In this document: piece after piece, positions 41,101 to 53,100 of the stretch
How the letters are laid out: each line of letters opens with the position of its first letter
Position numbering within the stretch: the first letter of the stretch is position 1
Assembly: GCA_944474755.1 (NCBI GenBank)
Contig: OX104114.1
Location: 81,826,623-81,890,622, forward strand
Reading direction: 5' to 3'
Length of the DNA stretch: 64,000 bases
Origin: Limnoperna fortunei
Lineage: Eukaryota; Mollusca; Bivalvia; Mytilida; Modiolidae
Notes under the pieces: generated by a model
What the model was told of the DNA's origin: nothing
Database searches by the model: none
Seen by the model: only the letters and a program-made list of their open reading frames with translations
Made by a program: the position numbers and the translations under genes

Positions 41101-44100
41101 CATGTAAAATATATTTTACGTGATTCAATGAAAATTGATATGTGCATGTATTTTGGCAGAAAAATGAAGGTGTTTGCCTACTTCCATGAGTGCACCCATG
41201 GTTTATATAGGGTTCGGGTTACTGTCCGTTTTTGTGTTGTTGGTTCTTGTGTTACACTGTATATGTTTGTCTATATCCAGATTAGTAATTGTCTCTAGAC
41301 TTTTGGCTTCTGTTGTTCGGTCGCTTTTCTTTGCTATTTTTATTCCACGTCTCTGTCATGTACTTGTAAGCAAATGCATGGGATTCTATTAAAAATATTA
41401 ACATAAATTTGAAAAATATTCAAAATGCATTTATATGTTTGAAGTTACTGCATAAAAGCAGAAAGTACCATGGGTCTGGAAACTGTCATTTTTGCCGGTC
41501 ATGACCGAAATTTTGACATAAATGACCGACTGAAAATTGTACTAATCAGACATTTAAAAATTTTTTTTTAGGTCAAATTCTGGAAGATGGATACTGAAAA
41601 TTTCAAGATCTGTCATATATAATATTTGTTTTTATATAATAAAATTACAATATTCATGTGTTTTCTGGTTATTTCGTTGTGCCACTCAGCCCAGAATTAG
41701 GTCATTTATGTGTGCATCGGACATTTTTATTAATAATATTTTCTTATTATCGGTCATTATTTGTCAATTTCTTGGTAAAATGACTGATTTTTTTTTTTAA
41801 TCGGTCATTTCAATAATGATGATCGTTCATTAACAAGTTTCTTTGTGTTGATAACAATATTTGATTGGGACTGAATAGATCTCTGATTCCGACACGGCTT
41901 GGGTGATTGTCTCGATAGAAAACAAAACGTGTGTGTACACAGTAATTATCACCCATTCATTCTTGACCATATAGGCCATAAACTGTTTCCGCTTGTCCGT
42001 ATTTTACAGTTAAACTACAATTATTTACAACCTCATTGAAGCCTTCTACCTGTCTGCACGTGAGTGTCAACAGGTGTTGGGTAGTAAAAGGCCTCAAGGT
42101 AAATGTGTGTTTATAAACGTTAAATTATAAAAATATTGGCTAACCTGTCCAAAAAGTTATTCCATGAAAACAATAAAATATTAATTTCATAGTTTTTTTA
42201 TGAAAACATCATATATATAATACTGAAAAAAAAAATCTGAACAAAACACGACAACACACAATACAGTATTTACGATAAAAATAGATTCAAGAATATGCGC
42301 AGTTACTTGGGGTTCACTAAGGGACTTGAATTCTCCATTCCTAGCATTTTCTACCGTAATTTTTCTGAGAATGAAAACTTTGAATCATTTTTTTTTTAAT
42401 TTGTATCTTTAGTGAGTGAACATATTTGTGAAACTGTATTTTAATATGAATTAATTTTAATAACAATATAAGACATATAATGCAAATCTTATGTAAAAGG
42501 GAAAAGTTCTCTTGAAATGAGAGGGTGTTACCTTTTTTACGCTACGTAGACAGGGAAGCCATACGGGTAACCAACGAAAATTCGGGGGTGTTGCGTTTTT
42601 TGTTTCTTTTGTTTTTACAACATTCATGCTTTTGGTATAAAAGACACGAATAAAAGTATGTTGAGTAAAAATAAGTTTCCAACATACCTAAGAGAAAAAG
42701 AGACGAGAACCACCCACCATCCAAGAATGCCAGAAGCTTCAACTAGAAGTGGCTCCAGCTGTTTGCTTGGTTGACTTTCAGCAATACCTCCAATGCCATG
42801 TTCTGCACCATCTGCCAGAAACACAAACAGAAGAACAACTTTGTCCACCCAGGTTCCAGCAACTTCAGGAAGTCGAGCCTCATCGACCATGCCGGCTTAT
42901 TAACACGTACAGTCCATCAAAGCAGACGAATCAGCCAAAGACGACAGATTACGCAGTATGGTGGAAAAAGTCTACGAGAAGACTGATGAGGCCATGACCA
43001 CCATTATACGCAACTCGTACTTTATCGCCAAAGAAAATCTACCGATCGAGAAGTTCCAGTCTGTAAACGAGTTGACGAAGTTAAATGGTGCACCAATTAC
43101 AGCTTCTTCTGCCGGAAATAGCATACCTTGACCAGTTTCCCAACATCATCAAACTTATCCAGATAGCCCGTATTTTGCCAGTATCCAGTGTTGAATGCGA
43201 GCGTGGTTTCAGTTGACAGAATCTAATCAAGACGAAACTTCGGTGTTCACTCAACATTGACACTCTAGACCAGCTGATGCGCATTGGACTTGTTGGTGTC
43301 CCTGTCAAAGACTTCGATCCAGTTCCCACTCTCCGACTGTGGCAAACAGCCAGAAGTAGGCAGGTCTACCAGCCCAAGAAAGTCAACGCATTCCAGAAGT
43401 TGATGAATGTTGGTTGATACTTTTTATCCCATAATCATTGCAAAAAGACTTAGTGCATTTGCCATAAACATTGTTATTGCTTTTTTATTTTGTTTGTTAA
43501 TGATTCTTACTGTACATAATTAAACTCATAAATTATCAAATATCAAAAATAAATATTCTTCACGTATTTCATTTTAAAAAATAACACCTTTGTTTTTTTA
43601 TTTATTTACCCCTTATTGACCCCCAATGACCACTTCATTTCATAGACGTGTATTGGAGTTGCATCACTTGATCAGTCAAGTTGTTTTTGGAAAAAAAAAC
43701 ACAATATCTGTCATTGTTTTATTTTTTTTATTACAACTTTTTTACATAGAAAATTACTATTACATTTGTACAACAAAACAAAACAATAAAAAGTAATTAA
43801 ATGGTGAACACTATACAACAGATATGCAAATGAGGTCAATAGTTCAATACACAACCTGAGATGAAAACGTAAATAAATGATTAACCTCCTTCATAAAGAA
43901 CAGAAATACTTGAGCAATTCAACAGATGCATACATGTATCAGGGTACATATACATCTGATCAAGGAAGGACATAAAAACCTTGTATAAACCAAGTATGCT
44001 TACGTTATGCTTAGGCTTGGGCTAAGCAAGCTTTTCTATTAGAAATACACATGTTTTACATGTACTTTTGAGACGACCGGCAAAATGACCGAAATGGTTC

Positions 44101-47100
44101 AGCAAAATTTCCAGGGCCTTGGATAGTACCATCAATATCACAAGATGTAATACATGTACTACCAATACTTCTGTAGAGACATTCAAAAGTGGTGTTAGTG
44201 ATCAATCCCTGGACTATATAGTATCTGAGAAACAATTTAAGCATAGAAAACACTGACAAGAATCCTGATCGCTCAATGTATGGGAAATAATTCCTGTAAA
44301 AGGGTTATACATGCAATTTATAGAATGGAAACTTGGTAATAATTATAATCTATCGTTAGATACAAACCATTTCTCCACACAGTTTTCTTTCTTCTTTTAG
44401 TTTTGAATCTAGCACTTGTAAAGCTTCTCTATCTGTAAATTGACAACTTCCTATTCAATATTTTCTGTTTTTTATCATTATACATGTAATATTTTATATG
44501 TGACGTCTGTCAAATTCTTGTTTATGTAATTTATATATCTGAGGTACATTTATGGAATACATTTTTGGTATTCATGCAATATCTATGAATATAAAATGTA
44601 AAACATTTGTTAATTACATGCTTCTGACAATCAATGCTTAAGTAAACCCTATAATTAAAATATATAGAACATATACAGTACAGTCAACGTGATGCTGTGA
44701 TTTTCCCTGCATTTGCAAATGAGTGGAAAATGCGTGGTAATTTTTAGGTTTGATGCATTTGCGTGGAAACACGCAAACTGGATTCTGCCCACGATAATAC
44801 CACGAATAATATGTCCACGCAAAATTCGTGGATGATGCAATGACCACGCAAATTAATCTATATATAAAAATTCGCTGTGTAACATAGACGAGGTTTTTAA
44901 TCTTGACCTGCAAACGTATTTGTTCAATCGTATTTACGTTATATACAATGTGTATATTTCTTTTCCAGGCACAACAGAATTGTTCCTTGTCATACATTAT
45001 AATAAAAATATCTATATATTCTTTCTTTCTTAAATCTATCTTTCTTCCTTTAGTTATTCATGTATGTTGGTAAAATAAACATCGTGTCCGTAAATTTTCT
45101 TTTTTTTAAATATACGGTATGTTAATTTTCAAGGCTCCATAAATGCTACTTACTTTAAGTAAATTTACTTTAAGTAATAAATAAGAACGAAAATTTTTAG
45201 ATACTTTGTATGAAACAAACTACCAAAAACTTCGCTGTGTAACATAGACGAGGTTTTTAAACTTGACCTGCAAACGAATTTGTTCAATCGTATTTACGTT
45301 ATATACAATGTGTATATTTCTTTTCCAGGCACAACAGAATTGTTACTTGTCATACATTATAATAAAAATATCTATATATTCTTTCTTTCTTAAATCTATC
45401 TTTCTTCCTTTAGTTATTCATGTATGTTGGTAAAATAAATATTGTGTCCGTAAATTTTCTTTTTTTTAAATATACGGTATGTTAATTTTCAATGCTCCAT
45501 AAATGCTACTTACTTTAAGTAAATTTACTTTAAGTAATAAATAAAAACGAAAATTTTTAGATGCTTTGTATGAAACAAACTACCAAAAACTTATATACCT
45601 ACAAACGGCGATTGTTAAGTTTCAAATATTGCATTTCCGAACGATCGCAATTTTAAAAAAATATATATCGATAGTATTGCTCAATTGTAAGAAATATTTC
45701 AAATATCCCAACCAAATGTTATATCTTGTGTGCTTGTCTTTATCATTTTAGACAAGCTGGTAAAATTACATTTAAATATTAACGGAAATCCTTCCAATTG
45801 AGTTGCACCTTATAACTAAGTACGCTTATTGTGATTTATTAAAGATTTATAATCATTCAAGGTTTGCAATCCCACTCTTATGTACTACTCTCCAGCATTC
45901 AACACCTTACGGCAGGAGACAACTTTGTTTAATTGCCATATTGCATTATACGCAGGTTTCAATTAACAACTCTACTTCCAACACTTCCCGAGTCATCGTA
46001 CATAAATGTTTTGCATTTATTTACATACGTGCACCTGTGTTAAATGTACGTGATATTTTTGTTGATATGCTACATATGTAGCTATGAGATACAGTTGAAC
46101 CTACGTATTCAACACTATTTATAATTTTCAGATCTTATTTGTTTCCATCTCCGCCCATGAACATTCTTCACCATAGACTACTTCTGCCTCTTTGGTGCAA
46201 ATATTTAACAATTTCCGTTTTCATTTACTATTTGAATGTGCATTTTTTGTTTATTTTTATTTATTTATTTTATTTTATTTTTTTTTGGCCAGGGGGGGAG
46301 GGGGGCAAACAAAAAACCCGTCAAAATAGTATTTGAAAACGGGAATTGTGACATATTTCCACCAAAGAGGTAGAAGAATTCGGCCTATGTTGTTCATCAA
46401 ATATGTTCCACCCAGGTATCGTTATAATAATTTTAGAATGTACATAATTGTATTTTCCTTTAGTAGGATGGAAATACACCTGCTGCGAAAGCAGACGTTG
46501 CCTTCCATTACACAAATGCTCAATAGAATTTGGCTGAAATATACAAGAAACTGCAGTATTAAAAATGAGGAGCATTCACATAATATTTTTACAATGTACT
46601 GTCGATGCCAAATTTTCAACTTCAATGATCTTTCATAATAATTGGGACAGTACACCTAACCACGTGTTGACTTGATCAATTCCGAAGGCAGTGAATTTAC
46701 CTGTACAAAGAATTTGCTAAATAAACAATACTCCATTCCGAACTAATATAAGGAATCATTCAATTAAATATATTGTAATACATCCACAGTTTCTGTATAT
46801 TTATTGAAAATTCATAGAGAAAATGTAAGTACGATGTTCGAAGACAACTTCTGCTTACCGCATTATGTGTTTCCCGCCTTGAGAATTGGCACGTGCAGTT
46901 TATGTAATTACAAAAGGTGTGTCAGTCAAGAAATGAATACACACGTTTAAAATAAATGTACGAATCCTCATTTGTATTAATAAAAATAATTTTTACTATA
47001 ATTACTATTTATAATAATAAAGATATGAACAAGATTTTTCGATCCATGGCAGAATTGCAAAACTTCATTCCGAGGTAGCAACGATCGTTAGAAAACCGTA

Positions 47101-50100
47101 TTAAAAACCGTAAGACAGTTGTATTTGATTATTTACTGTCCCATTCGTGGGTTGTATATTTGTTTATAATATCCATAATTATTTGTTTTTCAAAATTCGA
47201 GTCTGAATTCGAAATATTTCCTTTAATCGTGAAGTGATATACGAATCTATGCACGTTGATTTTTTTTATAAGTGAATGTTTTTTTTCGGTAATAAATGTC
47301 GATTTATTCGCAAAATGACATTACCTGTAAACTTTTTCTTGGACATATTGTCACACATAATACGATGAACCAAACAAACTTAACAGTTTAATTGATATCG
47401 TGAAAGTTTATGAATGTTCCAAAACTAGAAACACAAAAACCGCGTATGCTTCATCATTATAAAATGCGTATCATAAGACAAGGTTCATTTTTTCTAACTG
47501 ACAAACAACGGGATAGCTATTTAAAGCGGCTCATATGATTAAGCAACATACACAAGTATAAATAAATGCAGGATTTTCTTCTGTTTTTAGGGTTAATAAA
47601 TCCCAAACGTTCTTTTTCTCTACACACTTAATCACTTATTGAAAAATGTGTTTCTTTTATGATACGGGTATTGAAAATTTAAAAAAAAGAACTGATTTTG
47701 TTCTGAAAACACGTTAATTCTTTTGGCAAAAACGGCACTGCAGGCGATGCTTTTCAGTATTTGTTTTAATTGAATAAATTTACCTGCCGGTTTAATCGTA
47801 TCATGATATGAAAATTTACGTCAACGAAAAGTATCCTTAATATATTATTTGTACAAAAGAAGATAATGTAACATATACTTGTATAAACAATGTCTTAGAT
47901 TCAAATTCTTACTGAATAGCGTTCATGTATACCGATAACATGTATAAATCGCGCCCACTCAAAGTTTTTCGTGTTTTTGCGCGGCATCCACAAATCCCAT
48001 GGAAAGTTGAAAAACTCAATATTTTTCCACGCAAATTTGCGTGGGTAAAAAATTAGTGATTCGTGGGCATAATTTGAGTGGATTTTGCGTGATTACCACG
48101 CGTGGGCTATGGAAAATCACAGCATTCCGTTGACTGTACTGTATTACATATGTTTTATTGTATTATTATTCTGACTGGCTAAGCCAATCAAGTGATTTAC
48201 AGAGTATTCTGTGTTTTTTTAAAAATAAAGGATTTCAGACACCCCGTTTCTATTTTAAAAAAATATTGAAGTTGTTTCTATTTTTACATATATTCCAGCT
48301 ATGTTACTAAAAATAGACTTGTATATATATGAGGCATACACTTTATATGGACCTTGTACAATGATGTAGATCCCTGACTTCCTTGTTGGTCAATATAGTT
48401 CTACTAGATCCATATAAAGCATTTTGACCTCTTCAAAAGACCATAATTAAACAAGTGTGGACTGTGAGCACACTCACAAAGGGATACCCCCAGCTTCGCT
48501 TTCAAGTCCAATTATCTCCCCTTAATGATATCCGAGGTCAATAAAAATCCTTTATGCACATCTACATATAATGTACTTCCTTTATGGCAAGTTTCATTAA
48601 ATTTCATCAAGCGGTTTAGGAGAACTTGCGCTTACAAGGGATGTGGACAGACGCACAGACAGACAGGGTGATTCCTATATAAAAATATGCTGCTGCTAAC
48701 GATAGACATAAATAAAGTATGAATTTTGGACAGAGAAAACTAGCCATACCAACAGTCTGACTGTACTTGTGTCCTAACATCAGGGTCATAGTTGCAGCCA
48801 AGTTTACATCTCTTTTATCTTTCAAAACATCCAATTCTCTCATTCCTTCCTGTACACGACCTGCAATAAAAATATTCTGTCATAATCATTGAACAGAGTA
48901 ATACACTCTCTATAATATTATTATTAAACAATCAAACTTGTTTAAACATGTCCACCATGGTTTGCAACCTGACATCCTAAATTGTATAACTTTCAAATAT
49001 TCTGCTTTGTTGAACTAAATATGATGGGCTCCTTTTCGTGATGCCAGCAAAACTAATGTTTGCTTAGTGACTGATATACCACATGTCAACAAGTAACCAT
49101 GGTGATTTCTACCTGCAGAAGACATACCTTGAAGAACAATAGCATATGCCTTGAAGTATTTTAGTATGACATCATTACTGTATTTCTGTAATCCCTCTGT
49201 AGCAGCATTTTCCATATGACAATAATACCTCTCTCGACAATAGTAATTTATTTTTCCCTGCAAAAACATAAATGAGATTTTAGTTTTTAATATGTGTACA
49301 ATTTGAGTAGATATGGTGAACAGCAAAAGATAAATTACAAGATAAACAATATGCAATCCCCACACTAATGTATATGGATGTCTTGTTGTCCAATACAGTT
49401 TAAATTCTTATTAAGACTTGGATTGAAGATCATTGCCCAAATGAACAAGAAAAAACATGTCTGCTATTTGTTGGACAACGAGGTGTCTGAAATCCTTTAT
49501 TTGTAAAAAAACACAGAATACTCTGTAAATCACTTGATTTGCTTAGCCAGTCAGAATAATAATACAATAAAACATATGTAATATATGTTCTATATATTTT
49601 AATTATAGGGTTTACTTAAGCATTGATTGTCAGAAGCATGTAATTAACAAATGTTGTACATTTTATATTATTGATAAACCAACAGTTAACATCACAAGCT
49701 ATTTTTAATGGAAAAGGAGCTTGAAATTTATATCGTAATTATCAAATAAAACTCATCTAGCATGTCTAGTACTAGAACGAATAATCGTACTCTCGTTTTT
49801 TGGTTTTTTTTGGCGAGGGTACGAATTTAGTCCCCAATACTTGTAATGTAGCAGAGCGGGAGTGAATCAATCGCGCCACTTTGATGTCAAATGGAAGACA
49901 TAAATAATCCACCGTGGTCAGTCTAGGGTCATCATTTTTTTATCAGTTTCGTGTTTAAGATTGATTATTATTGATACATGATGATAGTTATTGAAGTTTT
50001 TAATAACCTGCTATGCGTTGTGTATTAATTGACATTCGGGTCTCTGTTTAATTATGTTTACTACATGAAAAACTTTGAGAAACCCAAAACTGAATGGTGT

Positions 50101-53100
50101 GTTGCATCTTGTGGAAAGTATATGTAAATTACTGGATTCTTACTACAGATTGGTTGTTACAGTATGCAAATTAGCATGATTATACTAAAATTAGGTCACA
50201 TTAATGATCAACATAGCATTTTCCACGTGCATCTTCAAGACCGAAAAAAGGCAATTTCTTCAATAAAGATCGTTTCCCGTTATTTTCTCAATGTCTAAAG
50301 CTTTAATAACAGAAAGAAGATGAATATTATGTTCAAATTTTGTATAAAAAGACCCAAGGTAGCATTTTTTGTTTGCTACATTACGAGCAATAGGACTAAA
50401 TTCTGCCCTTAATCTGACAAATCACAAAATTAACTTTGAATTATAATGGCAGTAAAATTCGGCCAGGTCTAGTACTAACAACAATTAAAAAAATTCCAAA
50501 GTAAATTAATCAAACTCTTCTAGTACTAAGTAAAGTGTTTGTATTTACATTCAGTTACTAATATTACATAACGAGTTTTAAATAAAGCATAAACAAGCAT
50601 CAAACAGGCAGAGCTCCAGATAAGCTGCTTATTTGCGTTATTACGCAATTAAATTTTCATAAAACCCAAATATTTTGATAGCTTTGCATTGCAAAACGCA
50701 ATATCAAAGGCCTCAAACCCAATCAATTTTTAGAAACTTGATTAATTCACTCACTGAGTGCATAAAATTGTTCAGTGATTGTGTGAATTCATTCAAAGAA
50801 ATACACAAAGTTGCATAATTACGATTCCATTATTTTGCAACGTAACAACCGAAGTATTCCGAATGTAATGTTTATTTCATGCAGCATACGGTGCTCCAGG
50901 TATGGAGATTTATTTCACAAGAAGAGATGCATGTTCCCTGTTGAATACACTTTTCTTCCAAAATTTTATTTATGGTTAGAACCAGTCTTTAGTATTCTGT
51001 TGTGGCACCATGAAAAGACGTGTAAGAAAAAAGGCTTCCTTGACATCCTCTAAGCTGAACAATACAATATACTATCTTACAACTAACCCAAACACCTTTG
51101 TTAAAATTTTTTTAGATGAAATCATAGACAGTGTTGTAAATGAAAGTTTCACTGTTGTAAGCGACATAATTGATGATGTTTTATCAAAAGTGGTTACCAA
51201 TGCAAATGTTTCTGTAGTTGCTGCAAAACGACAAAAGGTTATCAACATGTATAAAACCATAGTGAAATACATTTTTGTCAGCATAAAATACCCAGTTCAA
51301 TAAATTTTAGATGGGTGAAAAACCCAAATAACTTATTTTTGAGTAGGTTAAAAAAATGATAAAAAAAAAATGCCCAATGAAATAAATCATCAGATGGGTG
51401 AAAAACCCAATGAAGAAAATCTTATCTGGAGCTCTGAACTAGTCCACAATATGAGCACATTTCCTCAACAGTCTTCTATGCGTAATTTCTTTTCAGTTGT
51501 ACATCCCAAAAATTAAAAATCTTGAGTCAATTTCACAAAAAGTCGCAAGAGTAAAATCTATTTTAAGTGCTGACGTCTTTATGAATTTCTCTTTGATCTT
51601 CCAGCACTTACTACTTTTTGTGAAATCGACTCCTTTCTTTGAGTGTCTCATGTATTTATTCATTGTTTACCAGCTTCACAGACATCACTAGAGCTTTTGG
51701 TTTGCCTCTTTCTGCGAATATATAACGACTCGCCCCACTCTCGAGTCACCCCACTCAATAACGACTCGCCCCACATATGTAAAATAAATAAATTTAAAAT
51801 ATAAATTGAAATATTTAATACTTTATGATATAAATAAATTTATTGATAGTATATATAGTGAATTTGTGAATATGATAGTGAATTTGCGTATATTGTACTG
51901 CTGACTGTTTTAATTGGCGGTGGATCTCTTGAGATTAAAGTGAACTCATGTTCACTTCTTTAATTAACTATAATAATTATAATTGAATGTTTGCTTGTTT
52001 ACAATCATGATTAACTGTGATAGGATTAACAGTTAGAAATAATTTAAATTTAATTATCTTTATTTGAATGTTTGTTTGGATTAAAAGCTTGTTCCTATTT
52101 CTGCTTCTTTGCAGTATATTTCCGCATATATAAAAAATAAGAAACAAGATTGTAATGTTTTAATCAATTTATTATATATTTTCAGAATATGACAAGGATG
52201 ACGATGCTTATACTGATGAATATATATAGAACAATGAAATGCAAATTATGATATAGACAACAAAACAGCAATAACGAAAATATTAAAAATGTACATATAA
52301 AACAACAAAAATGATCAACAAATGAATTAACATATACAGGGGTCACCACACTCTAAAAAAGTAGGGAGAAGTGACTTCTCCCTGGCAGCAAAACAGGGAG
52401 AAGTCAGGCCCTGATAGGGAGACTTCAGGAGACACTAGGGAGAAGTCAGGGGGACCGTACAAATAAGTAATTTCGCAGTAGTTACATACATTTTTCATTA
52501 TTTACATCAATTTCCAGGATTATTTCTCTTGTGTTTTAAAACCATAACACACTTAGATTCAGTTTTTTCTTTCTTTTTCATTATTATTCATGGTATGCAA
52601 TATCAAACAGCACATAACCTTTATCATTTATCAAAGTTGTACTGATCCAAATTGCTTCACAGGGACACCCATCTACAGAACTTATCATGATGTCAATAAT
52701 TACTATACATCTTTATTCTTTCAAGTAAAGCTCAAATACTTATCAAAGAAAATTGTTAAAGTACATTCTCTTTGAAAGAACTGAAGTTTGAAACCAATTA
52801 AAAGTGTTTGTTTATCAAAAATATTACGATTTTTAATTATGGGCCGTTGTACATTACTTTTCTTCGTAGTTCACTTCCGGTAATTAGTCACATCCGGTAA
52901 ATAAACAAATGGCGCGTAATACATTTGAAAGACGTAAATCGTTTGAAAATATGTTAAATACGCATATTGTTTGCCGTTTTTTATTGGAATTACACATTCA
53001 CTGATAAATTGGTAGTCAGAGTGAAGTATTTGGACCAGATTTACAAGTATCTTATGCGAACCATCGGGCGACTTAAGGGAAATGACAGGGCGACTTCGAC

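Larger units (their letters stand above)
44676..48141. mobile_element. pogo/Tigger-like element, non-autonomous, TA target
   Basis: About 30-bp terminal inverted repeats begin CAGTACAGTCAACG and continue to GCTGTGATTTTCC on both ends. Subterminal CCACGCAAA, CCCACGAAT and ACCACG motifs recur in both orientations over about 170 bp. TA flanks it at 44,674-44,675 and 48,142-48,143. The uninterrupted host sequence exists inverted at 49,487-49,665 and shows a single TA at the insertion point. No transposase frame is present; pogo membership rests on the CAGT-type ends and TA target. Confidence 0.78.

Noticed and set aside
41174..41392. Plus-strand hydrophobic 72-codon frame
   Set aside because: No recognised family; its composition is that of T-rich DNA read in one frame, and it lies in an intron of the opposite strand.
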